Of a DNA stretch of 64,000 nucleotides, positions 1 to 8,439 are shown piece after piece. The notes beneath the pieces were generated by a model. It was not told the origin of the DNA. It worked only from the letters and a program-made list of their open reading frames with translations, and made no database searches. Source of the stretch: Verrucomicrobiota bacterium JB024. Lineage in GTDB: Bacteria > Verrucomicrobiota > Verrucomicrobiia > Opitutales > Cerasicoccaceae. The translations under genes and the position numbers were made by a program. The first letter of the stretch is position 1. Every line of letters begins with the position of its first letter. The stretch lies in the NCBI GenBank assembly GCA_030673825.1, contig JAUTCS010000124.1:1-64000 (forward strand), given 5' to 3'.

Positions 1-1428
1 TGCGCCTTTGAGCGCAATGCCTACCACATCAAGTTCGGCGACCGTCTCAGCGGAAGTTTCCAGATCGGCCCGCGCAACCTCTTCCTGAGCTTCGGGGGCA
101 CTAAAACGCTCGCTGACATCTGGATCGTGCCCAATGCAGAAGGTCGGGTTAATAGTGGGCAAGGCTCACTGATCACGGAAAACAAGTTTGGGAACGAGAA
201 TTACGATCCTAACCAGTCGCGTATTCTTGTCGCCGCCGAGGATATGGATAGCGGTGAGGATCGTCTCTCGCGCAAACCCAGCGAAGATATCGTCACGGGT
301 AAACCGTGTGTATACGGGATCAAGTTGCTAAATAATTTGTTCTCAGGTGGGGGGCACCCACAGCGCGGTCTGGTCTATTCGCGCGTGCGTGATACAACAA
401 TTTTCTTCGGTCATAATCAGTTTGTTGGAAGCACCTATCCCTATCTAATCGAGTTTGACAGTCGGCTGGAGAGGCTTTCTCCGCAATTTCTCAGTCACCA
501 AGCTTATGTTTACGAGCAGGAGAATTTTTCAGGGCGCCTGTCCAACTTCCCCGGCTATGCCGTCGTTCCCGATCCACGTGGCCGTTTTTCCGGCCAGCAG
601 GAGGCCTTACCAATGGGACCACAAGCGGACGATCCTTCCTATAAACCCCTGGTATCTGTTACCGGTAAGGCGATGACGGCCTACGGGAAAGCGGAGATAT
701 CACCCGCACGCGACTCTCACGGTAATATGACAGCGGTTTCAGTAACGCTCGAGAACATTCATGGTGGTCTGAGAGTTCCTTTTCCCAATGATAAATCTCT
801 CAATGAAGGGCGATTGGCGTTTATTGATACAGAGTTGAAGGCCGCGCCGAAGCAGTCCATGTCCAGTATCTGGCTTATGATAATAAAGGGATTCAACGAT
901 AAAACAAGAGAGGAGCATCCTTACATTGAGGAAACCGTGTTTATGCAAAAAGTTGTACTGCAGCCTTACTGGCAACGCATTACCATTCCCCTCACTCTTC
1001 GGGATACTCAAGAGGCAAATTTGCGGTTAGTAATTAGTCCATCCTGGTGGTTCGAGCAGGATGTTATAGCGGGCAAGCAGGATGCTTTCGATTGTGGAAA
1101 CGTCCGCGTCTATCATGCCAAAGCCCCAGTCGGGCTTAATCGCGAGGGCGTGCGTTTAATGGAAGACGAAGATTTGGAGGTATGCCCCGGGATTGACCCC
1201 AGCCAGATAATTTGCTCTACCGCATTGACAGCCGACAGGACGATCAAATTTACCGTATCTGACAACAATATCCAGCCCCTACCCGGGACACGATTTCGCG
1301 TTTCCCGCGTGGCTGGTGGCGAAGGGTCACTGAATGTTGCAGACCTGATCTCGCTGTCTGAAGGGGAATGGTGCGAAGTTGTTTATACTGAAGACTCCTA
1401 TGTGATTTCTTCTGCTGGCATTCTGTAA
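1..1428 (+). CDS. Phage tail-fibre/tail-spike-like protein, 5' end cut by window
   Basis: The reading frame is open from the first base, so this is the C-terminal 475 residues of a longer protein. The last 60 residues have the pattern seen at the end of many phage tail fibres: a TADRTIKF start, then GTRFRVSR, a glycine-rich turn, a hydrophobic LN-VADL strand, EGEWCEVVY, and a short end in SAGIL. The preceding part is beta-rich with no signal for an enzyme. Known: such C-terminal modules trimerise and sit at the tip of receptor-binding fibres. Inferred: it belongs to a prophage or tail-like particle lying mostly upstream of this window. The gene is followed by about 560 bases with no gene. A secreted beta-helix protein of non-phage origin is the main alternative. 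Confidence 0.55.
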   Translation, partial: CAFERNAYHIKFGDRLSGSFQIGPRNLFLSFGGTKTLADIWIVPNAEGRVNSGQGSLITENKFGNENYDPNQSRILVAAEDMDSGEDRLSRKPSEDIVTGKPCVYGIKLLNNLFSGGGHPQRGLVYSRVRDTTIFFGHNQFVGSTYPYLIEFDSRLERLSPQFLSHQAYVYEQENFSGRLSNFPGYAVVPDPRGRFSGQQEALPMGPQADDPSYKPLVSVTGKAMTAYGKAEISPARDSHGNMTAVSVTLENIHGGLRVPFPNDKSLNEGRLAFIDTELKAAPKQSMSSIWLMIIKGFNDKTREEHPYIEETVFMQKVVLQPYWQRITIPLTLRDTQEANLRLVISPSWWFEQDVIAGKQDAFDCGNVRVYHAKAPVGLNREGVRLMEDEDLEVCPGIDPSQIICSTALTADRTIKFTVSDNNIQPLPGTRFRVSRVAGGEGSLNVADLISLSEGEWCEVVYTEDSYVISSAGIL

Positions 1429-1989
1429 CAAAAGGGACAACATCAGGGGCCACCCTTGCTGGTCTGTATTCCAAGAAAACAGCGAGACATCTCATTGCTA
1501 TTCGGCTTAGGGTAGTCGTTTGAAGGCAAGCAATATATCTGGCGCTGCATATGTAGTCCGCGAGACCACTTCAATAAATTAGAAATATTCATGCCGGCGC
1601 GAATCTCGAATCGTTTTACGCGTTCTGAGTTTTTGGCGTAGATTCGACCTGAGTTACTGCGGCGTTTCCTGATGCCCTGTCAGTCTTACTTTCATGGTGG
1701 CGCATTCGATGTGATGCGCCTGAATCATCATACCGGGTCAGTTGTGACACATCTGTCGGACGTTCTAATGGCTCCATCAGCGTCATCTTTCACATCGTCT
1801 ATGGAACTTCGAGTATTTCAGTAAGATGGACAATGATTCGACAGAGTTTTTCTTAAACAAGGAAAGCGTTTGTCAATTGGAGTTGGGCCTGACCTACTAT
1901 TAAAAAAAGAAGAACTGGGGCTACGGCTACCGGATTCATAATTGGCCGCAGTCGAACGGACAGTAGTTCCTGCTCAGTCATGGCGAATG
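1429..1989. other. Gene-free stretch
   Basis: No supportable gene is seen here. Frames are short and broken, and no strong hairpin was noticed. It separates the tail-fibre-like gene from the radC remnant. Confidence 0.5.
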
Positions 1990-2265
1990 TCACAAGCGGC
2001 GGTTTTGCTCACAGGTGAGATTCCTGAGATCGAATCTGCCCGTCGGGCTGGCGATAGCCCCGCTGGCACTGCCCAGCGCGGTCATAGTCCGGCTGGTCGG
2101 ACGGTTTTTGCGATTCAGGCTGATGCCCCAAAAGCTTTCGTGCATCGGGTATTTTTCGAGGGCACTGCGCATGTAAGCGTAGAGTGTGGCGGGCGCATTG
2201 AGCGCCTGCGTGGGAAACTCTTCCACCAGTGAATACTGAATCGAAGCTTCGTAGATTTTCATCAT
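1990..2265 (-). pseudogene. radC: Truncated RadC-like (JAB domain) protein remnant
   Basis: The 91-residue frame matches the start of RadC-type JAB proteins carried by mobile elements: an N-terminal alpha/beta part, then a strand with ISLNRKNRP, then TALGSASGAIASP. In intact family members this is followed by a VFRPA-type segment and the HNHPSG metal-binding motif. Here the sequence departs right after the ASP residues, ends in a short unrelated tail, and the HxH motif is absent. A metal-dependent activity is therefore not possible. Known: RadC-like genes commonly travel with plasmids and integrative elements. It lies about 560 bases before the relaxase on the opposite strand. Confidence 0.55.
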
Positions 2266-2675
2266 TTACCTTTCATTTCGGGTGGGCTTCCGACCCTCAA
2301 ACCTCTGAGGGTTTTGACGGGAACCCGTTCGAGCTTCGCGGTCACGACAGGTCAAGGTGGATGCGTAGCACGACCTTGAACGGTGTGGCAAGATGGGAAA
2401 AAACGGGGACGGTTCTTTTCCCAACGCCCTGGTGGCGGAAACGATAGGAAAGCTTCGGGAGTGTCCGGGGGCGACGTGAAGCCGGTCGGTTTTAGGCAGA
2501 AAAACTTTCACGAATGGTTGCGCTGTAACGACGGATTTTTTAGAAAAAACGGCGAAGTTTTCTGCTGTCGTCCGACTGGAAACGGGAATGTTTTTCCGGG
2601 CCGCGTGTGCTGGGGGCAGCACTGATGAGGCATGCGCGAGGGGCTGGCGATGGCGTGCCAACGGGTGGGTTGAAT

Positions 2676-2706
2676 TAGGGAAATCTTTCCTTCGCAAGTT
2701 TCCCTA
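2676..2706. repeat. 8-bp inverted repeat, candidate oriT hairpin
   Basis: Arms TAGGGAAA (2676-2683) and TTTCCCTA (2699-2706) are exact reverse complements around a 15-base loop. The position, about 120 bases upstream of the relaxase start, fits a relaxase-recognition hairpin. A terminator is less likely because no T-run follows. Confidence 0.45.
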
Positions 2707-2735
2707 TTTATCGGGGGGCTGGTGGGATATGATGT

Positions 2736-2749
2736 CCTTACACGTAAGG
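2736..2749. repeat. Short inverted repeat upstream of relaxase
   Basis: Arms CCTTAC and GTAAGG flank a 2-base centre. It lies 75 bases before the relaxase start and could be part of oriT or an operator for the mobilisation genes. Confidence 0.35.
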
Positions 2750-2824
2750 GGTAAGGCGTCCCGCTCAAAAAAACGCCAATGCGTTTCAAAGACTTAAAAA
2801 ATCGCGCCAGTCGCGTCACCGATC

Positions 2825-5548
2825 ATGCTCACGCCTAAAGCACAATTCAACCTCAAGAATGCGAAGCAATACTTTCGTGAACACTTGAAGGTGGGCGATT
2901 ACTACGCCGAGGATAACGCCATTCAGGGGGAATGGTTCGGCCAAGGTGCCGAGCGCTTGGGGATGCACGGTGCGGTCGGTGAGCGCGAATTCATGGAACT
3001 GTGCGAAGGCAATCATCCGCACGATGGAACGCGCCTGACGCTACGCAAAAATACGACCCGCCAAGACGGAGATCGGGAGGTGGCGAACCGGCGAATCTTC
3101 TACGACTTCACCATCAGCCCGCCCAAAAGCGTCTCGTTGATGGCGCTGTTCGAGGACAAAAGGCTCGTCAAAATCCACGACGAAGCGGTGAAAAAAGCGA
3201 TGCGGGAACTGGAAACTTTCGCCATGACCCGCGTGCGCAAAAAGGGCCAGTGCTGCGACCGCGAAACCGGCAACGTGATCGGCGCGGCCTTCCGCCACGA
3301 AACGAGCCGGGCGCTCGATCCACACCTGCATACCCACTGCGTCATCATGAACGCGACCTTCGACCCGGTGGAGAAACGTTGGAAAGCCTTGCAGAATTAC
3401 GAGATGCTGAAGGCCCAAAAGTACGTGGAAAATTACTACTACCACGAGCTGGCCAAGGGGCTGCATCGCTATGGGTATCCGATCAAAAATAATGCCCGAG
3501 ACTTCGAGCTGGAGGGGGTCTCCCCGGAGTTGATCGAGCGCTTCTCGAAGCGGCACCTAGAGATCGACGAAGGGGTGCGGCAGCACCTGTCGAACGGTGG
3601 CCGCCCGCACAACATCAAGGAGCTTCGGGCGCAAATTGCGCATGAAAATCGTGCCCGGAAAATAGTGTTCGGTTCCCCGGAAATACTGCACGAGTTGTGG
3701 CGGGCTCAGATGTCCGACGAGGAACGCGCCTCCATTGCCATCTGCAATATGTACCGTCATGAACTCAATAATCACGTGCGGATGCGCGAACTGCTGGACT
3801 GGGCTGATGCCCACCTGTTCGAGCGCAAATCCGTGGTCGAAGACTATCAGTTGAAAGCCGCCGCGCTTGCCCGTGGGCGTGGAAAAAACTTTACGCTGTC
3901 CGATCTGAACTGGCGGATAGAGCGGCGCGACTACCTGACGGATTCGAATTATCCGCACCGGATCACGACCCGCGAAGTGCGCGGCCACGAGAATTTTATC
4001 GTGACGTCGGCGCGGGAGGGGCTGGGCCGACACAACATGTTCAACTGGCAATACCGACCCTCGGACCGGGTCTCTGATGAGCAGGCCGCCGCCATCGAGC
4101 GCATCCTCAAAAGCACGGATTACGTGACGCTTTTCCGAGGCGGGGCCGGGACCGGAAAAACCTTTACCCTGAAGGAAGTTGAGCAGGGATTGCGCCAGGG
4201 CGGCTTTACGCCGGTGGTACTCGCGCCGCAACGTCAACAGGTTTTCAGCCTCCAGCAGGATGGTTTTGAAGCCCAGACCTTGGCGAAATTTCTGGCGGAA
4301 AAAACGTTGCCGGGCAATCCGGTCGTCATCCTTGACGAGGCCGGTCAAGTCGGCGGCAAGCAGATGCACGAGTTGTTCAAACTGGTGGGACCGGACGGGC
4401 GGATCATCCTCTCGGGCGACTCTCGCCAGCATGGCGCAGTCGAAGCATCGGACGCGCTCAGGGCGCTGGAGAAGCACGGCTTTGTCGAGCCCGTTGAGTT
4501 GAACACGATCCGCCGACAGGACCCGGCGTTGGGCCGGGACGAACTGGAGCGTGCCTTCATCGGGGAGTATCGCGATGTCGTGAAAGCCGCTTCCGAAGGT
4601 AAGGCGCTCGAATCCTTCGAACGTCTGGACGCCATGGATTGCGTCGAGGAACTGGACGGGGACGAACGCCGAGAGGCGCTCGCCTTTGATTACGTCGAGG
4701 CCCGAAAGGCCGGAGAAAAAACGCTCGTTGTCTCGCAGACTTGGGATGAGATTCACGCCGTCAATGCGGCGGTTCGTCAGCGCCTCAAGGAAGAGGGACT
4801 ACTCGGCAAGGATGTCCCGGTCACCCTCTACGAAGGCCGCGACTTGGACAGTGCCCAAAAGCAGGATGCACGGTATTATAGCCCCGGCGATCACGTTTAT
4901 TTTATCCGTAGATACAGACGCTTCAAGAAAGGGGAGCTGGTGCCGGTTCAGTCTGTCGATGAAAAATCCCTCACACTTTTAAAGGATGGCAAGGCGTCCG
5001 CCGTCAGCCTTAAACAGGCCGAACACTTCGTGGTGGCCCGCCCGTATGAGGCGACACTAGCGGAAGGCGACCGGCTGCAACTGAAGTTCAACGGGCGCTC
5101 CGTGGACGGTAAGCAACTGCTCAACGGCGAACTCGTCACGGTCTCGAAGATATTCAAAAACGGGCATCTGTCCGTCGTCGATGATCGCGGCATCCGCAAG
5201 ACCCTTGCGCCAAACCAACGGTTGGCGAACTTGGGTTACGCCATCACCTCCTACGGCTCTCAGGGCAAAACTGTAGATACGGTGCTCTTTAGCGATTCGC
5301 AGAATCAGGCCGCGACCAACCGCAAGCAGTGGTACGTCACCATCTCGCGGGCGCGGCGTAAGATCAAGATTTACACCGCCGACAAGGAAGCCCTGCGAGA
5401 CAACCTCCTGCGAAGCGGCGAGGAACCGCTCGCCCTCGACATGAAGGAGCAAGCCAAACAGACCCAGCCATCCCCGCGCCAAAGCATCTCGGTCACTCAC
5501 CATACGCCCAGTCGCCGTCAGGGCCGCTCGCGGGGCATCAGGATGTGA
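2825..5548 (+). CDS. MobF-family conjugative relaxase/helicase (TrwC/TraI-like)
   Basis: The 907-residue protein has the two-part layout of MobF relaxases. Residues 1 to about 300 form the TrwC relaxase domain, with the three-histidine metal site in PHLHTHC (H167, H169, H171) after an ISPPKSVSLM segment. Residues about 410-880 form a RecD/TraI-type helicase, with Walker A GGAGTGKT (K445) and a late motif SYGSQGKTVDTV followed by YVTISRARRK. Known: the enzyme nicks oriT, stays bound to the 5' end, and unwinds the strand for transfer. The start at ATG 2825 directly precedes the conserved N-terminus; no clear ribosome-binding site is visible. No type IV secretion genes are in the window, so the element looks mobilisable or incomplete here. 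Confidence 0.9.
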   Translation: MLTPKAQFNLKNAKQYFREHLKVGDYYAEDNAIQGEWFGQGAERLGMHGAVGEREFMELCEGNHPHDGTRLTLRKNTTRQDGDREVANRRIFYDFTISPPKSVSLMALFEDKRLVKIHDEAVKKAMRELETFAMTRVRKKGQCCDRETGNVIGAAFRHETSRALDPHLHTHCVIMNATFDPVEKRWKALQNYEMLKAQKYVENYYYHELAKGLHRYGYPIKNNARDFELEGVSPELIERFSKRHLEIDEGVRQHLSNGGRPHNIKELRAQIAHENRARKIVFGSPEILHELWRAQMSDEERASIAICNMYRHELNNHVRMRELLDWADAHLFERKSVVEDYQLKAAALARGRGKNFTLSDLNWRIERRDYLTDSNYPHRITTREVRGHENFIVTSAREGLGRHNMFNWQYRPSDRVSDEQAAAIERILKSTDYVTLFRGGAGTGKTFTLKEVEQGLRQGGFTPVVLAPQRQQVFSLQQDGFEAQTLAKFLAEKTLPGNPVVILDEAGQVGGKQMHELFKLVGPDGRIILSGDSRQHGAVEASDALRALEKHGFVEPVELNTIRRQDPALGRDELERAFIGEYRDVVKAASEGKALESFERLDAMDCVEELDGDERREALAFDYVEARKAGEKTLVVSQTWDEIHAVNAAVRQRLKEEGLLGKDVPVTLYEGRDLDSAQKQDARYYSPGDHVYFIRRYRRFKKGELVPVQSVDEKSLTLLKDGKASAVSLKQAEHFVVARPYEATLAEGDRLQLKFNGRSVDGKQLLNGELVTVSKIFKNGHLSVVDDRGIRKTLAPNQRLANLGYAITSYGSQGKTVDTVLFSDSQNQAATNRKQWYVTISRARRKIKIYTADKEALRDNLLRSGEEPLALDMKEQAKQTQPSPRQSISVTHHTPSRRQGRSRGIRM

Positions 5549-5595
5549 ACCCTTTCACTTTCATTCACAAACTAACCATCCAACCCATCAAAATC

Positions 5596-5979
5596 ATGAG
5601 TTCATTAAAAGAAAGAGTCGAAGCCAAGCTGAGAGAAGCCCGTGCCGATCAATCCGGTCCCGCCTACTGCGTATCTTCCCATCTGCGCTCGCAGGCGGAA
5701 GACCTGTTGCTGATTGATGAGAACGGCGAATGCTGGCAAATGCCCTGGTCGTGCCTCAAGTATAGTTCGCTCAACAAGCGCGGGGAGCACTTTCATCTCT
5801 CCTTTGAGACGCATGAGGTTTGGCTCTATGGCAAATACTTGGCGAAACTCTCTGAACCACTGGCCAAGCGCAAAATCGCCTCCATCCGAGCTTACGGCAG
5901 CGATCAGGCCCACCGAGCTTGCTCCGACCAGCCTTTTGTCGAACGGATCTCCGTTTCCGAGAAAGGGAAGCTCGATTAA
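5596..5979 (+). CDS. Small conserved protein downstream of relaxase, function unknown
   Basis: The 127-residue protein begins with a lysine/glutamate-rich helix (SSLKERVEAKLREAR) followed by a mixed alpha/beta part with many aromatic residues around MPWSCLKY. I do not recognise the family. ATG 5596 is preferred; the frame stays open to a GTG at 5545 that overlaps the relaxase stop, but those extra residues look non-coding. The close same-strand position suggests cotranscription with the relaxase and a role in mobilisation or element maintenance, which is inference only. Confidence 0.6.
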   Translation: MSSLKERVEAKLREARADQSGPAYCVSSHLRSQAEDLLLIDENGECWQMPWSCLKYSSLNKRGEHFHLSFETHEVWLYGKYLAKLSEPLAKRKIASIRAYGSDQAHRACSDQPFVERISVSEKGKLD

Positions 5980-6080
5980 GGGTGGCAAGTAGAAGCGACA
6001 AGACAATGCCTACTCTCTACCCTTTCTCAGATGTCAAATAACCTACGAAAAGTCGATGTTGAGTATCAGATATTTGTAGA

Positions 6081-6989
6081 TTAGGCCACCCTCCTACAAT
6101 GGGCTAGAGTCAAGGCATCATGGCTATTATAAAAAGTTTCAAAGTAGAATGAATGCATGATTCCATTTCCATCAGGGATCAGCATTTCTCCTTCGTTAAT
6201 CATTCCACCCTTTGCCGCTTTACAGCCAAAGACTAAGAAGGCCTCGATTGCTTGCCGACTTACAATAGGAAAGTCGGAGCGAAAGCGGGGGGAATCAATG
6301 AAGTAGCGAATGATGGGACCGCTACGGTCCTTGTGGCTAGAAGGGGGATTGGGATGTGAGCCAATGACACCAAATAATGGTGTTTCTGAATGAGTTTGTT
6401 CGATAAATCTCCAAAGTGTTGTAGAAAAGGTGTTACCATATCGTTGTTTTAAAAGACGGATCGTCTGGAAGGATATCTGACAGTCATTTGCTTCTCGAAT
6501 GAACTGATCGCCCAGAAATATAAGGTGACCAGCGGCATGATTTGCTTCAGCTTCGAGCTTAGGATGAGCTTCTGGTCTGAGTATGTAATCCTGATCCCCA
6601 TGCATGCATGCTTCATGCCATTCCAGAACCTTATGCCCTATTTCATGAGCCTCAAGCCAGCGGTGCTTGAGCGCTGGAATCGACTGGTCTATTAGGATCT
6701 TTTGCTGGTCGGGTATATACAGCGCCCTGAGGTCGAATTGCCTGACTGCCTCGAGGATACGTTTTGGCTTACGGAGAACCTGTTTACCTGCAATTCGAAG
6801 TCGGTGAGTTACTTCCTGTAGGATACCGTCGTCATCACTTCGGTAATAATTGAGGTCTAGATCAAGCAACTCACGAACATTAGGCAAGTAAAGTGGTGGT
6901 TCAGGGTTGCCTAGATCACGTAGAATACGATTAACCCGATCTTCAATTGAAGATCGGGTTTTCGGTTGCAAAATCGGTATATTATTCAC
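6081..6989 (-). CDS. ImmA/IrrE-type metallopeptidase
   Basis: A 302-residue protein with the zinc-peptidase motif HEIGH (H115, E116, H119) on a helix, and a downstream acidic helix (KLEAEANHAAGHLIF, around residues 145-157) that would supply the third zinc ligand. Known: ImmA/IrrE peptidases cleave or inactivate a partner HTH repressor, often in response to DNA damage. The partner gene lies 5 bases upstream on the same strand and encodes an HTH protein, which fits. The 130 residues after the peptidase domain are beta-rich and not recognised; they may sense a signal or be a second effector domain. It is the last gene of a four-gene minus-strand operon. Confidence 0.8.
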   Translation of the reverse strand: MNNIPILQPKTRSSIEDRVNRILRDLGNPEPPLYLPNVRELLDLDLNYYRSDDDGILQEVTHRLRIAGKQVLRKPKRILEAVRQFDLRALYIPDQQKILIDQSIPALKHRWLEAHEIGHKVLEWHEACMHGDQDYILRPEAHPKLEAEANHAAGHLIFLGDQFIREANDCQISFQTIRLLKQRYGNTFSTTLWRFIEQTHSETPLFGVIGSHPNPPSSHKDRSGPIIRYFIDSPRFRSDFPIVSRQAIEAFLVFGCKAAKGGMINEGEMLIPDGNGIMHSFYFETFYNSHDALTLAHCRRVA

Positions 6990-6994
6990 GAATT

Positions 6995-7459
6995 CTAGTC
7001 ACGATTGCCTAGTACATGAACAAATTCCTCTAATGCATTCAATTGTTCTTTTGATAGTTTTTCAAAAGATTCGGAGCGTGCGGCAAATTTCAGTCCAGCA
7101 TTACTGGTTTGAGGATCCCGTATCTGGTTAATGCCTGCCAGCTCCATTAGTTTAGAAACCGATAGTTTGTATTGATTAGCGATCTCAGACACCGTGCGAG
7201 GATCGGGAATATAAGCCAATTCATTTTCGATTCGTATGATTTCGCTAACATCTAACTCATTTTTATTGGCGAAGTCTTCGATCGACAGACCATCGCGCCG
7301 GCGCAACATGTGAACAAATCGCCCAAATACAAGACGGTTGTCCACAGTAGAATATTGTTCCTCTTCGGGCTGTGGTGTTACCCTACCGGCTGCAATTACA
7401 TTATCGTCACCGAGGGAGTCCCACCAGCGTAGACTTTTCTCGCTGAAGGTGAATTTCAT
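6995..7459 (-). CDS. Xre-family HTH regulator, partner of the ImmA-type peptidase
   Basis: The 154-residue protein has a Cro/CI-type helix-turn-helix at about residues 44-98, including LSIEDFANKNELDVSEIIRI and a following DPRTVSEIANQY helix. The C-terminal part, rich in leucine and glutamate, could be the dimerisation or peptidase-sensitive segment. Known: HTH plus ImmA pairs control mobile elements (as in ICEBs1) or work as toxin-antitoxin-like units. The gap to the peptidase gene is 5 bases, so the two are translated together. It probably represses its own operon; the operator was not identified. Confidence 0.75.
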   Translation of the reverse strand: MKFTFSEKSLRWWDSLGDDNVIAAGRVTPQPEEEQYSTVDNRLVFGRFVHMLRRRDGLSIEDFANKNELDVSEIIRIENELAYIPDPRTVSEIANQYKLSVSKLMELAGINQIRDPQTSNAGLKFAARSESFEKLSKEQLNALEEFVHVLGNRD

Positions 7460-7477
7460 GGTTATCCTTTGCTAATT

Positions 7478-8062
7478 TTAGGATATCACTTTGCTTACCT
7501 GAGCTTCTGGAAGCTCGAAGTAGCGTAAGTTTTGGCATGACGGGTCTGGTCCCAGATCAATCATGCCGAGTTTATCTCGGTAGAAGCTCTCTGCTTGAGG
7601 CAGGGAGTGAAGGCCGATACGTCCTTTTAACTCGTTGGCTAGACTGACTTTAACTGCGGCCTGAAAAAGATATGTCCCCACACGTCGATACCTCGGTTGC
7701 TGATCACCGGAAAGCCGGTTCCATGGCGCGACTGCAATATACTCCAAGTATACAATGTCTTTCCCCATCGCTCCGTTGAGCCTAGAGGTTGCATTGAAGC
7801 TTAATATCATCAGGCCCTCGACGGAGTCTCCAAGTTCAATGCAAAATGACTCGAAGGCGAAATTTCTGCGACCAATCATTTTTTGGTCCCATTGCCAATG
7901 AGCATCTTGCTGATTTGGAGAAACTCCGACTAGTCGACCAAATGCAGCGGACCACTGTCTCTTCTGATTCTCCAAATGGGTAGGCGTAATATCGTCGTGG
8001 AGCAAGGCATCCACATCTTTACCCGAGGAGACCTCAAAGAGTTGTATCGGCGTTGAGTCCAT
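7478..8062 (-). CDS. GNAT-family acetyltransferase, likely toxin of an RHH/GNAT pair
   Basis: A 194-residue protein with a GNAT core: strand YLEYIAVAPWNR (105-116), the cofactor-loop region RRVGTYLFQ (126-134), and a last helix/strand ending SFYRDKLGMIDLG. The acetyl-CoA loop is degenerate, with Y at the usual last Gly/Ala. Known: GNAT enzymes encoded after a ribbon-helix-helix protein are often toxins that acetylate aminoacyl-tRNA; others modify small molecules. The RHH gene sits only 3 bases upstream, which favours the toxin-antitoxin reading. A housekeeping acetyltransferase remains possible. Confidence 0.65.
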   Translation of the reverse strand: MDSTPIQLFEVSSGKDVDALLHDDITPTHLENQKRQWSAAFGRLVGVSPNQQDAHWQWDQKMIGRRNFAFESFCIELGDSVEGLMILSFNATSRLNGAMGKDIVYLEYIAVAPWNRLSGDQQPRYRRVGTYLFQAAVKVSLANELKGRIGLHSLPQAESFYRDKLGMIDLGPDPSCQNLRYFELPEAQVSKVIS

Positions 8063-8065
8063 GAA

Positions 8066-8272
8066 TTAGACCAATAGCAATTCGGTCTTCTCCTTCTTTT
8101 CCTCGTCTTCGATCAAGAGTTTTCCTCCCATGCTCACACGCGAACTAGCTGTTTGGTAAAGGCGAAGAGCCTGCCGGATGACACCAGTTTTACTTAGGTC
8201 CTTGATGCGACATAGCTCTTCTAGAGACTCCATTTCGCTAGGACTGAGATTTAAGGTCATAGTGCGCTTCAT
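8066..8272 (-). CDS. Ribbon-helix-helix DNA-binding protein, likely antitoxin
   Basis: The 68-residue protein starts KRTMTLNLSPSEMESLEEL and continues DLSKTGVIRQALRLYQ: a ribbon strand plus two helices, typical of RHH repressors. The tail is charged (EDEEKKEK). The start is set at ATG 8272. A longer frame from TTG 8350 exists, but that TTG is the first base of a TTGACA -35 box, so the extension is untranslated leader. Known: RHH antitoxins bind their own promoter and neutralise the toxin encoded next to them, here the GNAT protein. First gene of the minus-strand operon 8272-6081. Confidence 0.7.
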   Translation of the reverse strand: MKRTMTLNLSPSEMESLEELCRIKDLSKTGVIRQALRLYQTASSRVSMGGKLLIEDEEKKEKTELLLV

Positions 8273-8321
8273 GATACCTATGTGGTTTGGTTGTTGTTCT
8301 TTAATGGTGATTTCCTGTCCA

Positions 8322-8350
8322 ATAGTCACATAAATTAGCCGTTCTGTCAA
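8322..8350 (-). promoter_or_regulatory. Predicted promoter of the RHH/GNAT/Xre/ImmA operon
   Basis: Reading the minus strand, an exact TTGACA (8350-8345) is followed after 17 bases by GACTAT (8327-8322), a weak -10 match. It lies about 50 bases upstream of the RHH start and is back to back with a second TTGACA serving the ubiquitin-like genes. Confidence 0.5.
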
Positions 8351-8403
8351 GCAATATCCGCCCTGATTTATATATTTTGTGGCTATTTTTTAGCTAAATA
8401 ACA

Positions 8404-8431
8404 TTGACAACTGCTGAGCGTTAGGTAATTT
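8404..8431 (+). promoter_or_regulatory. Predicted promoter of the ubiquitin-like operon
   Basis: An exact TTGACA at 8404-8409 is followed after 16 bases by TAATTT (8426-8431). Transcription would begin near 8438-8440, the position of the ATG, so the mRNA may be leaderless. This agrees with the lack of a ribosome-binding site before that ATG. Confidence 0.4.
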
Positions 8432-8439
8432 TCCCTTCC

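Larger units (their letters stand above)
2266..2824. other. Gene-free region upstream of relaxase, possible oriT
   Basis: No convincing gene is present; an arginine-rich frame on the minus strand looks like chance. The stretch carries several inverted repeats close to the relaxase start (listed separately). Known: MobF relaxases usually nick an origin of transfer lying next to their own gene. Inferred: oriT may be here. No nick site could be assigned by eye. Confidence 0.35.

Noticed and set aside
2266-2697. 143-codon minus-strand frame upstream of the relaxase
   Set aside because: Arginine- and proline-rich with no domain; the stretch is better explained as a non-coding transfer-origin region.
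3557-4756. 399-codon minus-strand open frame
   Set aside because: It lies entirely opposite the relaxase helicase, which has clear motifs; GC-rich codons in the real gene keep the antisense frame open.
8273-8350. N-terminal extension of the RHH protein from TTG
   Set aside because: The TTG is part of a TTGACA promoter element, and the RHH fold begins at the later ATG.
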